Source: an uncultured Pseudomonadales bacterium | GTDB lineage: Bacteria > Pseudomonadota > Gammaproteobacteria > Pseudomonadales > Pseudohongiellaceae | Direction of reading: 5' to 3' | Assembly (NCBI GenBank): GCA_938091935.1 | Contig: CALKNV010000015.1 | Coordinates: 1-37,367 of the forward strand | Length of the DNA: 37,367 nt | Part shown: piece by piece, positions 8,144 to 16,276 of the stretch | Position numbering within the stretch: position 1 is the first letter of the stretch | Layout of the letters: the number at the start of each line of letters is the position of its first letter | The notes under the pieces: model-generated | Databases searched by the model: none | What the model saw: only the letters and a program-made list of their open reading frames with translations | What the model was told of the DNA's origin: nothing | Made by a program: the position numbers and the translations under genes

Positions 8144-8340
8144 GCGACTGTGTTGGTGATAAAGTGACCAAAAACCCAATCATAAAACTTTTTATGGAAG
8201 TTTCCAGCGAGACAGCTGAAAAAAAACCCGGTTTCGCCTTAATCTACCTCACATAGTAATCCATTAGCACTGTCATGGCTTGGGCAATTAAGTAATTCCA
8301 GACTCTGACAAGACACAGCAGTGCTTGTCTCCAGAGGAAT

Positions 8341-8368
8341 TTGATAAGGCTTCCCAGTGGGTTACACT
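8341..8368 (+). promoter_or_regulatory. Candidate promoter of the selenoprotein/ABC operon
   Basis: TTGATA (8341-8346), 16 bases, then TACACT (8363-8368), placed 24 bases before the first ATG at 8392. Directly after it an inverted repeat GTCTCC-cccgac-GGAGAC (8370-8387) covers the ribosome site. The match to consensus is moderate (short spacer). The rest of 8144-8391 holds a GACAAG/CTTGTC inverted repeat (8307-8329) but no gene. Confidence 0.35.
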
Positions 8369-8391
8369 TGTCTCCCCCGACGGAGACTTGC

Positions 8392-8733
8392 ATGATAGAG
8401 ACAGAGCACACAGCCCAGCAGCAGCTGGACGACCGCTCATTTATGGCGAAATTGCTGGCTGGTGAGTATGGCCTGGCAATCACCTATTGGATTCTCTACT
8501 TTGTGGGGGCGGCATTGTTTTTCTACTTTGGCAGTCAAGCGGTGGACAATGAGCAATGGCTGCCCTATCTGGGCATGGTGGCTGGCATTCTCGCCTACAC
8601 TTTTCTGCTTATACTAGGCATTCGCACCGCCTACCGCGGACCGCAGCTGTGGAAAGTGATGTCCAGAACCTCATCGATCTTTATGATTATTAACGTGCTG
8701 GTGGGAATCAGTACACTCGGATTCATCTACTAG
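8392..8733 (+). CDS. Small membrane protein, unknown function
   Basis: A 113-residue protein of no family I recognise. After a polar, acidic N-terminus (about 25 residues) it has three predicted membrane helices: near LAITYWILYFVGAALFFYFG, LGMVAGILAYTFLLILGIRTAY, and IFMIINVLVGISTLGFIY at the very end. ATG 8392 is chosen over an upstream TTG because GGAG stands at 8 bases. It is 31 bases before the thioredoxin-like gene, so it probably belongs to the selenoprotein operon. The context GACGGAGACT before its ATG is repeated before the selenoprotein ATG. It could anchor or feed electrons to the redox proteins, but that is only inference from position. Confidence 0.72.
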   Translation: MIETEHTAQQQLDDRSFMAKLLAGEYGLAITYWILYFVGAALFFYFGSQAVDNEQWLPYLGMVAGILAYTFLLILGIRTAYRGPQLWKVMSRTSSIFMIINVLVGISTLGFIY

Positions 8734-8764
8734 GCTCCTGGCAGCCGACACTTATCTGGCCTAA

Positions 8765-10210
8765 ATGGACTCACTTACCAACTCTACTTACTCCCTGATC
8801 GTCAAGAAGTCCTGCCCTACTTGCGAATTGATTGAACCTGTCGTCCGGGCGCTCGCCGACACCTATGGCACCAGCCTTCAGGTTTACGTGCAAGATGACG
8901 CCGGCTATCTGTCCGAGCTGCCCCAGCAAGCAGATGACACGACACTGGCGTTTTCCTATCAGCAGAATATAGAGATCGTGCCGACCCTGATTCGCCATGC
9001 AACACAGGCTCAAAGCGAACAGCGATTGGTCGGCTGGGACAGGCAGGAATGGCAGGAATTCACCGGGCTGGATCAACTCGGGTCCGATTTAATCTCATTC
9101 AAGCCCGGCTGCGGCTCGCTCACTGAAGATCCAGGCATGGCCGAGCAGCTCGCCGTGCGTTTTGAGGGCGAGCGTCTGCAGGCACGGCGGGTCGATGTTG
9201 CCGACGCCGAAGACATTATGGAGGCCTGTTTTGACCGCGGCTGGTCGGATGGGCTGCCAGTGGTTCCCCCAACTCCAATCCGAGTAATGCGCATGCTGGC
9301 AGGTACAGACCTGGCCCCAGATGAATCTATCGGCCTGGTGCCGCCTGATCACGTAAACTGCACGGTGGAAAAAGTCGCGATCAATGCAGTAATGGCAGGC
9401 TGCAAACCTGAATACTTTCCAACCGTTATCGCAGTCGTCAGGGCCGCCCTGCAAGAGAAGTTCTGCATGCACGGCTTGCTCTGCACCACTTATTTTTCCT
9501 CGCCTGTCGTTATTGTGAATGGACCTGTGTCCCGCCATATTGGAATGAATTCTGGTGGTAATGCCCTGGGGCAGGGAAATCGGGCCAATGCGACCATCGG
9601 CAGGGCCCTGCAGCTACTGATTCGTAATGTTGGCGGAGGCAAACCCGGCGGAATTGACCGGGCTACCCTTGGGAATCCTGGAAAATATACATTTTGCTTT
9701 GCCGAGGATGAATCAGATTTGGATTGGCCGACGCTAGCCATGGACAGAGGATTTGAAAGAGACGACTCCGTCGTAAGCCTGTTTGCTGGCGATGGCGTGC
9801 AGCCAATTCTCGACCAACTCTCCCGCACACCTGAATCACTGGCAAAGAGTATGGCTGCCAGTTTGCGTTCCGTTGTCCATGTGAAAAAATTTGGTATGGC
9901 TGACGCTACCCTGGTGGTGTGCCCGGAACATCGACGCGTGCTCAGGGAAAACGGCTGGAACAAGAGCGACCTTAAGCAGGCGCTATTTGATGAATTAGTG
10001 ACACCTGGCACAGAACTTATGAGTGGTGTCGGCGGCATCAGCGAAGGCATGCCGGAAAAATTGCGCGGCAAACTACTTAGCAAGTTTCGTGACGATGGCC
10101 TGCACATCGTTACCGCCGGCGGCACCGCCGGCATGTTTTCAGCCATAATCAGTGGCTGGGTTGCTTCCGGAGAAAGAGGCAGCCAATTAGTATCTCAACA
10201 CGTTGACTGA
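8765..10210 (+). CDS. Thioredoxin-like fusion protein, partner of the UGSC selenoprotein
   Basis: A 481-residue two-part protein. Residues 1-100 form a thioredoxin/glutaredoxin-like fold with the redox motif C17-P-T-C20 and the cis-proline signature IVPT at residue 73. The remaining 360 residues begin with PGCGSLTEDPG (Cys116) and run through ACFDRGWSDGLPVVPPTP, a glycine-rich NGPVSRHIGMNSGGNALGQGNRANATIGRA region, and a final HIVTAGGTAGMF. I do not recognise a named enzyme family for this part; DGLPVVPPTP proteins are common uncharacterised companions of UGSC-type genes as far as I recall. No signal peptide, so cytoplasmic. The gene ends 11 bases before the selenoprotein, implying co-translation. 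The plausible role is reduction of, or shared catalysis with, the selenoprotein. The ribosome site before ATG 8765 is weak. Confidence 0.82.
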   Translation: MDSLTNSTYSLIVKKSCPTCELIEPVVRALADTYGTSLQVYVQDDAGYLSELPQQADDTTLAFSYQQNIEIVPTLIRHATQAQSEQRLVGWDRQEWQEFTGLDQLGSDLISFKPGCGSLTEDPGMAEQLAVRFEGERLQARRVDVADAEDIMEACFDRGWSDGLPVVPPTPIRVMRMLAGTDLAPDESIGLVPPDHVNCTVEKVAINAVMAGCKPEYFPTVIAVVRAALQEKFCMHGLLCTTYFSSPVVIVNGPVSRHIGMNSGGNALGQGNRANATIGRALQLLIRNVGGGKPGGIDRATLGNPGKYTFCFAEDESDLDWPTLAMDRGFERDDSVVSLFAGDGVQPILDQLSRTPESLAKSMAASLRSVVHVKKFGMADATLVVCPEHRRVLRENGWNKSDLKQALFDELVTPGTELMSGVGGISEGMPEKLRGKLLSKFRDDGLHIVTAGGTAGMFSAIISGWVASGERGSQLVSQHVD

Positions 10211-10221
10211 CGGAGACTGTA

Positions 10222-10746
10222 ATGAGTGAAACAACTATGTTGGACCCAACCAGTGAGCTAAGTCCTGTGGAACGGCAATTGCTGCCGCGCCTTGAAGCAC
10301 TTGGCGATGCCACTGTTGGACTACTGGATATATCCAAGCCACGGGGCAAGGAATTCCTCGACGAAGTGCAGAGGCAGCTTGAAGAATTAGGCGCTAAAGT
10401 AAAGCGCTACGCGAAGCCTACCTTTGCCCGGGTCGCGCCAAAAGAGCTGACTCAGAAAATCAGCAGTGAGTGCGACGCTGTAATCGAAGGGCTCGCCGAC
10501 TGAGGTTCATGTACCTCGTGCAGTTTGCATGACATCATGGACCTTGAAAGCCGCGGTATTCCCTCAGGATTTGTGGCTTCCTCTGAATTTATTCAGGCTG
10601 CGGAAGCGCAAGGCAACTCCCTGGGCATTCATCCCAGGAGTGTATTTGTGCCCCATCCCATACAGGATCGAACGGATGATGAGATGGTGCAATTAGCCAG
10701 AGATGCAATCGACAATGTATTGCAGCTGGTCGTTAATAAATCGTAA
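10222..10746 (+). CDS. UGSC family selenoprotein (TGA at 10501 read as selenocysteine)
   Basis: Read straight through, this frame gives a 174-residue protein in which TGA at 10501-10503 encodes residue 94. The residues around it are EGLAD-U-GSCTSCSLHD, the Sec-Gly-Ser-Cys motif that names the UGSC (seleno)protein family, first noticed in marine metagenome selenoproteome surveys as I recall. Residues before the TGA (ECDAVIEGLAD) and after it (IMDLESRGIPSGFVASSEF, then FVPHPIQDRTDDEM) belong to one domain and one frame, with no start or ribosome site after the TGA. Three thiol/selenol groups lie close together: Sec94, Cys97, Cys100. The ATG has GGAG at 6 bases. A SECIS-like hairpin follows the TGA. 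The function of the family is unknown; a redox role is likely. A simple conceptual translation would wrongly split it into 93- and 73-residue proteins. Confidence 0.9.
10516..10532 (+). promoter_or_regulatory. Candidate bacterial SECIS element
   Basis: Directly downstream of the TGA the mRNA can fold UCGUGCA-GUU-UGCAUGA (10516-10532): seven pairs including one G-U, with a GUU loop. Counting the U of UGA as 1, the loop G and U are at 23 and 24, the same positions as the SelB-contacting G23 and U24 of E. coli fdhF. The loop-side UGCA at 26-29 is also identical to fdhF. The element is inside the coding region, as in bacteria. An alternative shorter stem GAGGT/ACCTC (10502-10517) would compete. 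Confidence 0.72.
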
Positions 10747-10758
10747 TTGGAGCATGAC

Positions 10759-11943
10759 ATGACGAAACAAGCAGTAATCGTAGCAACCGCACGAACCCCG
10801 ATTGGCAGAGCCTATCGCGGGGCTTTCAATGACACCGACGCCCCCACCTTGGGTGGGCATGTCATTGCGGAAGCGGTGCGTCGGGCTGGTATTGAACCAG
10901 GCGAAGTCGACGATGTAGTGATGGGTTGTGCCATGCAGCAGGGTACATCGGGCTATAACATCGGCCGCACTGCGGGCGTCGCTGCAGGCTTACCAAGCTC
11001 GGTATCTGGCATGAGCATGGATCGACAGTGCGCCTCCGGCATGATGGCAATCTGCACCGCAGCCAAACAAGTTGTCTCTGACAACATGCCTGTAGTCATC
11101 GGCGCCGGACTGGAATCAATCAGTCTGGTGCAGAACGAACACCGCAATGGTTTCAGAGCCCAAAGTCCAAATGTCATTGCCAATTCCGAGCATGCCTATA
11201 TGTCCATGCTGGAGACTGCGGAAATTGTAGCCAAACGCTACAACATCAGCCGCGATAAACAAGACGAATATGCACTGCAAAGCCAGCAACGAACTGCAGC
11301 CGCACAGCAAGCCGGCGCCTTTGATGACGAGATCGCCCCACTCGAGTCCAAGATGGTATTCGTTGACAAGGAAACCAAGGCACAGAGTGTTCATGATGTG
11401 AAGCTCGAAAAAGATGAAGGTAATCGACCTACCACTACCCTGGAAGGTTTAAATGGTTTAAAGCCAGTATTTGAGGGCGGTGTCATCACCGCTGGTAATG
11501 CCAGCCAACTCTCAGATGGTGCCTCTGCCTCTGTGGTTATGGACAGCAAACTGGCGGAGCAGAAAGGCCTGGAGCCATTGGGCGCCTATTGTGGCATGGC
11601 GGTAGCTGGCGTCGAACCCGATGAAATGGGCATAGGCCCTGTGAAGGCTGTGCCCAGGTTGCTGGAACGCTTCAACCTGTCGATGGATGATATTGGCCTG
11701 TGGGAACTAAACGAAGCCTTTGCGGTACAGGTAATCTACTGTCGCGATGAACTCGGTATCCCGAATGAACTACTCAATGTAAATGGCGGCGCGATTTCCA
11801 TCGGTCACCCCTACGGCATGAGCGGCGCCCGCATGGTGGGTCACGCCCTGATTGAAGGCAAGCGCAGGGGCGCCAAGTATGTGGTATGCACCATGTGCGT
11901 TGGCGGTGGCATGGGTGCGGCGGGTTTATTCGAAGTATTCTAG
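10759..11943 (+). CDS. Thiolase (acetyl-CoA acyltransferase)
   Basis: A 394-residue thiolase of the degradative/biosynthetic acetyl-CoA C-acyltransferase family, which cleaves 3-ketoacyl-CoA with CoA or runs the reverse condensation. The acylated cysteine is Cys91 ([13 protein letters not shown]), the histidine is His350 ([12 protein letters not shown]) and the second cysteine is Cys380 ([10 protein letters not shown]). I use ATG 10759, which has GGAG at 7 bases, rather than the TTG abutting the selenoprotein stop. The gene follows the selenoprotein by 12 bases and is followed, after a 14-bp inverted repeat, by the ABC importer genes. The context suggests it processes the CoA ester of a compound imported by this transporter; the substrate is unknown. 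Confidence 0.95.
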   Translation: MTKQAVIVATARTPIGRAYRGAFNDTDAPTLGGHVIAEAVRRAGIEPGEVDDVVMGCAMQQGTSGYNIGRTAGVAAGLPSSVSGMSMDRQCASGMMAICTAAKQVVSDNMPVVIGAGLESISLVQNEHRNGFRAQSPNVIANSEHAYMSMLETAEIVAKRYNISRDKQDEYALQSQQRTAAAQQAGAFDDEIAPLESKMVFVDKETKAQSVHDVKLEKDEGNRPTTTLEGLNGLKPVFEGGVITAGNASQLSDGASASVVMDSKLAEQKGLEPLGAYCGMAVAGVEPDEMGIGPVKAVPRLLERFNLSMDDIGLWELNEAFAVQVIYCRDELGIPNELLNVNGGAISIGHPYGMSGARMVGHALIEGKRRGAKYVVCTMCVGGGMGAAGLFEVF

Positions 11944-11978
11944 CCAGCAAATTAACGGATAGATAAGCCCAACCAATC

Positions 11979-12018
11979 GGTTTCGCATCAGTGCCACTCT
12001 GCGTACTGATGCGAAACC
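11979..12018. promoter_or_regulatory. Perfect 14-bp inverted repeat between the thiolase and ABC genes
   Basis: GGTTTCGCATCAGT (11979-11992) and its exact complement ACTGATGCGAAACC (12005-12018) enclose a 12-base spacer. There is no T tract afterwards, so it is not a normal intrinsic terminator. It could be an mRNA-stabilising hairpin, a partial attenuator, or the operator of a dimeric regulator, ending 28 bases before the substrate-binding protein start. Confidence 0.6.
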
Positions 12019-12046
12019 AGACTCAGCTATAACAAGCGATTCCATT

Positions 12047-13312
12047 ATGAACATCAAAAAACAGAAAATGAGCTACTTCTCATCAGCATTGGCCCTCAGC
12101 CTCTCGCTGATCCTGGTACAACCGGCATTCAGCCAGGAGCCGGTTCGAATTGCTTTCATGGATCCGCTTTCCGGCGCTTTCGCGTCTATCGGCAACAGCG
12201 GCTTAAAACAACTGCAGTTTGCCGCTGATCACATGTTCAACGCCAAGGGCGGTATTTTGGGTGGCAGGATGATCGAGATCGTTCCCCTGGACAATCAGCA
12301 GAGCCCAACTGAAACCCAGCTGCAGTTTCGCCGCGCCGTAAGCGAGGACCTACGCATTATTTTTCAGGGTAATAGTTCTGCTGTTGCCAACACCCTGAAC
12401 TCAACGATCACTCGCCATAACCGCCGTAATCCGGGACAGGAAATCTTGCAAATCAACTATTCTGCGGTGGATCCAATCCTCACCAACGAACAGTGCAGTT
12501 TTTGGCATTTCAGGTTTGATGCCCATGCCATTATGAAACTAAATATCCTGACAGATTACATCGCCGAAAATCCAGCCATTAAAAAGATCTACATCATTGG
12601 GCAAGATTACTCGTTCGGACAGGTAGTTTCCGACAACTCCATTGCTCTGCTGAATGCAAAACGCCCCGACATCGAAATTGTAGGCAATGAGTTTCATCCC
12701 ATCGGTCAGGTCAAAGACTTTACGCCCTACGTAACCAAGATTGTTGCCTCAGACGCAGATGCTGTAATCACTGGTAACTTTGGTGCCGACATGGTTTCAC
12801 TGGCCCGCTCCATAATCGACAGCGGCCTGGACATTCCTATCTATACTTTCTATGCAGCCTACGATGGCATCACCGCCACCCTTGGCGCGGACGGTGTCGA
12901 TCGAATCCACCTCATTCACAACGATTCAGGCAACCCTCTGCCCAGCGAAGAGCGCAAGGAGTACTATCGCGCCTTCAAGGCGGAGAACCCTGGTAACGAT
13001 ATGACGCAGCCGCGGATACTCACGGCGCTCCAGATGGTGGTGGCCGCCATGGAGGAGACTCAGAGCACAGATCCATACGACATTGCACTGGCCCTTGAGG
13101 ACATGCGTTTCACAACCATTAGCGGCGAGGAAATCTGGATGCGGGGAGAGGACCACCAGGTGGTTCAGGGATTGCACCTTTCAGTGCATACAGATCAGGA
13201 TGTGGAATTCGATGCCGACAATTCTGGATTTGGACTGGTGACAAGGTATTCAGTGCCAGCTGAAGAAACAGTTGTGGAAACGAGCTGCCGTATGCGGCGA
13301 CCGCGTCGTTAA
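12047..13312 (+). CDS. ABC transporter periplasmic substrate-binding protein, branched-chain amino acid type
   Basis: A 421-residue exported receptor of the periplasmic-binding type 1 (LivJ/LivK-like, Peripla_BP_6) family. A signal peptide covers about residues 1-29 (hydrophobic SSALALSLSLILVQPAFS, cleaved before QEPVRIAFM). The mature protein starts with the family motif IAFMDPLSGAFASIGNSGLKQLQFAADHMFNAKGGILGG (in two parts) and continues with KKIYIIGQDYSFGQ. It opens the transporter gene set and is 26 bases ahead of livH. The close homologues I recall are long receptors of undetermined ligand, so branched-chain amino acids should not be assumed; aromatic or other carboxylic acids are equally possible. 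The ribosome site before ATG 12047 is poor. A cysteine near ETSCRMRR ends the protein. Confidence 0.93.
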   Translation: MNIKKQKMSYFSSALALSLSLILVQPAFSQEPVRIAFMDPLSGAFASIGNSGLKQLQFAADHMFNAKGGILGGRMIEIVPLDNQQSPTETQLQFRRAVSEDLRIIFQGNSSAVANTLNSTITRHNRRNPGQEILQINYSAVDPILTNEQCSFWHFRFDAHAIMKLNILTDYIAENPAIKKIYIIGQDYSFGQVVSDNSIALLNAKRPDIEIVGNEFHPIGQVKDFTPYVTKIVASDADAVITGNFGADMVSLARSIIDSGLDIPIYTFYAAYDGITATLGADGVDRIHLIHNDSGNPLPSEERKEYYRAFKAENPGNDMTQPRILTALQMVVAAMEETQSTDPYDIALALEDMRFTTISGEEIWMRGEDHQVVQGLHLSVHTDQDVEFDADNSGFGLVTRYSVPAEETVVETSCRMRRPRR

Positions 13313-13338
13313 GATCAAGAACTGGTTGCTCACCCTGT

Positions 13339-14289
13339 ATGTTTGAAATTCTGGTATTTGCCACTCTCAACGGCCTGGTAACGGGCCTGCTGCTCTTTAT
13401 GCTGGCTAGCGGGCTGACCCTCATTTTCAGCATGATGGGTGTGCTTAACTTTGCTCACGCCAGCCTCTATATGCTTGGCGCCTACTTCGCTTATTCAATC
13501 TCTCTCTACCTCGGCTTCTGGCTCGGTCTGCTTATCGCGCCGCTGCTGGTTGGCGTGCTAGGGGCTTTGATTGAACGCTATGGTTTACGAAGAGTTCACC
13601 AGCACGGTCATGTTGCGGAACTGGTTTTTACTTTTGGTCTCGCCTTTCTTATCGACGAAGCCGTGCAGTTCTTCTGGGGGCCAGACACCAAAAACTATCA
13701 GTCGCCGGACGTGCTCGATTTTCCGCTATTTACATTGTTTGGGCAGGAGTTCTCAGCATACCGGGGATTCATGATAGGCATTAGCGTCCTTATTTTCATC
13801 GGACTCTACAGACTGCTAACCCGCAGTCGCGTAGGGATCATCATTCAGGCTGCTATAACCCACCCCCATACGGTGGCAAATTTGGGACACAATGTGCCGC
13901 TGATTTTTATGGCCGTATTTGGCGTAGGCAGCGCGCTCGCCGGTGTTGCCGGCGTCATCGCAGGGCCTGTACTGACTACTTTTCCAGGCATGGCAGCGGT
14001 CCTGGGCAGTATTGTATTCGTGATCGTCGTGATCGGTGGCCTTGGCTCCCTGGCAGGCGCTCTGATCGCGTCACTACTAATTGGCTTATTACAGAGCTAT
14101 GCAATCGCGTCTAATCTCGGTGTTGCTGATCTCCTTAATTTGTTGGGTCTGGAATTCAGCAGAGACCATCCCCTGACCGATCTATGGACGCTGACATTGC
14201 CGCAGATCGCGCCGATACTGCCCTACCTACTTTTGATCCTGGTTCTCATTTTCAGGCCCACCGGGCTACTGGGTAATAGAGAACAGTGA
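13339..14289 (+). CDS. livH: Branched-chain amino acid-type ABC permease LivH
   Basis: A 316-residue inner-membrane permease of the LivH family with about eight helices. It carries the conserved FSMMGVLNFAHASLYMLGAYFAY near residues 30-55 (in two parts) and the ATPase-contact loop region VVIGGLGSLAGALIASLLIGLLQS, and ends in LLILVLIFRPTGLLGNREQ. Its stop overlaps the GTG start of livM by four bases, showing translational coupling. It forms the translocation pore with LivM. The insertion LLNLLGLEFSRDHPLTDL before the last helices is of a kind seen in uncharacterised members. Confidence 0.95.
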   Translation: MFEILVFATLNGLVTGLLLFMLASGLTLIFSMMGVLNFAHASLYMLGAYFAYSISLYLGFWLGLLIAPLLVGVLGALIERYGLRRVHQHGHVAELVFTFGLAFLIDEAVQFFWGPDTKNYQSPDVLDFPLFTLFGQEFSAYRGFMIGISVLIFIGLYRLLTRSRVGIIIQAAITHPHTVANLGHNVPLIFMAVFGVGSALAGVAGVIAGPVLTTFPGMAAVLGSIVFVIVVIGGLGSLAGALIASLLIGLLQSYAIASNLGVADLLNLLGLEFSRDHPLTDLWTLTLPQIAPILPYLLLILVLIFRPTGLLGNREQ

Positions 14290-15527
14290 AAAAATTCCTC
14301 ACTAAATCTTTTGCATGGTTTGGCTACCTGGCAGTGTTGCTGCTATTGCCCCAGTTTTTCGATTCCATTCTGGCCGTTTCCCTGTTCAATCAAATGGCAA
14401 TCGCCATTGTCTTTGCCCTGAGCTACAACATGCTGCTAGGCCAGGGCGGTATGCTTTCTTTCGGACACGCTGTGTACTTTGGCTTGGGCGGCTTTCTGGC
14501 TGTGCACGCTCTGCTTCTGATTGAATTCGAGACTGTCTACTTCTCTATCGTTTACATACCATTGCTGGCAGGTCTGGTAGGGCTGTTGGCGGCGCTGTTT
14601 ATTGGCAGTTTTTCGACCCGCAAGGCGGGCACTGTGTTTGCCATGATATCCCTCGGGATTGGCGAACTCCTGGCAGCCTCGTCGTTGATCTTCGTGAGTT
14701 TCTTCGGCGGAGAAGCCGGGGTCAGCGGCGATCGCACCTACGGCCCACCCCTGTTCGGTGTGGAGTTCTTCCAGGGCATTGAAATTTATTACCTGGCTGC
14801 CGCCTGGGTGTTTGTGGCCACCCTGTTTATGTATTTGTTTACCCAGACACCTGCCGGACGCATGGCTAATGCCGTGCGAGACAATCCGGAGCGCGCTGAA
14901 TTTATTGGCTACAGTGCCCGCCGTGTCCGCTATATTTCCTTCTGCGCCTCAGGATTCTTTGCTGGAATAGCCGGCGGCCTGTATGCCTTAAACTACGAAT
15001 TTGTCACCGAAGAAACCCTAAACGCGGTAACTTCAGGCCGGGTTCTGCTGATGGCCTACATCGGCGGTCTGGGCTACTTCATCGGCCCCATTCTTGGGGC
15101 AGTCATTCTCACCCTGATGAACTCACTGCTAAGTAACTACACTGACCTGTGGATGCTTTATCTCGGTATCTTATTTTTGCTGACCGTGCTGTTTCTACCC
15201 AAAGGATTTGCAGGCTTCATCATGATGCACCGGGTCGCCTGGCTGCAGCGGCGCATTGGCAAGTTGGTTCTACCCTATCTGGCTACCGGCATCCCGGCGA
15301 TGCTATTCATGGCTACCTGTGTATTGATGCTCGAATTATCCCACCTCGAAGATGAGAGCCTTTCAGTATTGAGTATTGATCTCAGTGCTTCGAGTCCGTT
15401 CACCTGGATTGGCCTGCTGCTAATTGCAACCATATCAATGCTTGTTACTCGCCGTACCCTGCCAGCCTTACGGGAAGCCTGGGAGTTTGCCAACCATATG
15501 ACGGATGAGCCGGAGTCAAAATCGTGA
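14286..15527 (+). CDS. livM: Branched-chain amino acid-type ABC permease LivM with C-terminal extension
   Basis: A 413-residue LivM-family permease starting at GTG 14286, overlapping livH by four bases. The core has ALSYNMLLGQGGMLSFGHAVYFGLGGFLA (in two parts, about residues 42-70) and the conserved YIGGLGYFIGPILGAVILT. LivM proteins are usually near 320-350 residues; here about 80 extra residues follow the normal end (FLPKGFAGFIMMHRVAWLQ). They comprise two more predicted helices (LATGIPAMLFMATCVLML and TWIGLLLIATISMLV) and a charged tail. It overlaps livG by four bases. The extension could hold the ATPases or a partner; nothing in it is recognisable. Confidence 0.93.
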   Translation: MKKFLTKSFAWFGYLAVLLLLPQFFDSILAVSLFNQMAIAIVFALSYNMLLGQGGMLSFGHAVYFGLGGFLAVHALLLIEFETVYFSIVYIPLLAGLVGLLAALFIGSFSTRKAGTVFAMISLGIGELLAASSLIFVSFFGGEAGVSGDRTYGPPLFGVEFFQGIEIYYLAAAWVFVATLFMYLFTQTPAGRMANAVRDNPERAEFIGYSARRVRYISFCASGFFAGIAGGLYALNYEFVTEETLNAVTSGRVLLMAYIGGLGYFIGPILGAVILTLMNSLLSNYTDLWMLYLGILFLLTVLFLPKGFAGFIMMHRVAWLQRRIGKLVLPYLATGIPAMLFMATCVLMLELSHLEDESLSVLSIDLSASSPFTWIGLLLIATISMLVTRRTLPALREAWEFANHMTDEPESKS

Positions 15528-16276
15528 GCATTCTGACTCTCAACAACGTCCATAAACGCTTTGGTGAAACACCCATTATTCGCGGCGTGAATCTCAGCAT
15601 TGAGGAAGGAGAACGGCATGCCATCATTGGCCCGAATGGCGCTGGCAAGTCGACGCTATTCCATCTGATTAGCGGTAAATATCCCGTTACAGAGGGCACA
15701 ATCAGTCTCCGCGGCCAGGCGATTCAGAATCTTCCGCCCTACGAAATTGCAAGACGAGGTCTAGCCCGCAGCTTCCAGGTCACCAATATTTTTCCGCGAC
15801 TCAGCGTATTCGAAAACATTCGCTGTGGCCTGCTCTGGAAAATGGGATACGGCTATTCGTTTTGGAACCTGCTGGGCCGTCAGCATGATCTGAACACAGC
15901 AGCCCGTGGAATCCTCGATCAAATTGGCCTGTCGCAGCGAGCTGATTACCCTGCTGGCGAGCTCGCCTATGCCCAACAGCGCGCGCTGGAACTCGGTATC
16001 GCCATCGCAAGTGGTGCTGAGGTTATTATGCTGGATGAGCCCGTTGCCGGCATGAGTCATAGCGAGGCTGAGAACGCAGTGGCATTGATCCGGCGTGTGA
16101 CAGAAGGCAAGACCCTGATCATGGTCGAACACGATATGAGCATTGTTTTTGACATAGCTGACCGCATCTCGGTATTGGTATATGGCGAACTCATCGCCTG
16201 TGATACTCCATCGAATATACGCAACAGTGAGAAGGTGCAGGAAGCTTACCTCGGGACAGTGACAGCGGATGAGTGA
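15524..16276 (+). CDS. livG: Branched-chain amino acid-type ABC transporter ATPase LivG
   Basis: A 250-residue ABC ATPase beginning at GTG 15524 (four-base overlap with livM). Walker A is GPNGAGKS (36-43), the Walker B region is VIMLDEPVAGMS, and the H-loop is MVEHDMSIVF. The ABC signature is atypical, LAYAQQR instead of LSYGQQR, as in several transporters of this class. The long insert between Walker A and the signature (SFQVTNIFPRLSVFENIR) is typical of LivG. It energises import together with LivF and overlaps it by eight bases. Confidence 0.95.
   Translation: MSILTLNNVHKRFGETPIIRGVNLSIEEGERHAIIGPNGAGKSTLFHLISGKYPVTEGTISLRGQAIQNLPPYEIARRGLARSFQVTNIFPRLSVFENIRCGLLWKMGYGYSFWNLLGRQHDLNTAARGILDQIGLSQRADYPAGELAYAQQRALELGIAIASGAEVIMLDEPVAGMSHSEAENAVALIRRVTEGKTLIMVEHDMSIVFDIADRISVLVYGELIACDTPSNIRNSEKVQEAYLGTVTADE

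Noticed and set aside
9490-10146. 218-residue minus-strand frame
   Set aside because: Antisense to the thioredoxin-like fusion gene; low-complexity serine/arginine content of shadow type.
10525-10746. Separate 73-residue protein starting at TTG 10525
   Set aside because: Same frame as the upstream 93 codons, no ribosome site, and the UGSC motif spans the junction; it is the C-terminal half of the selenoprotein.
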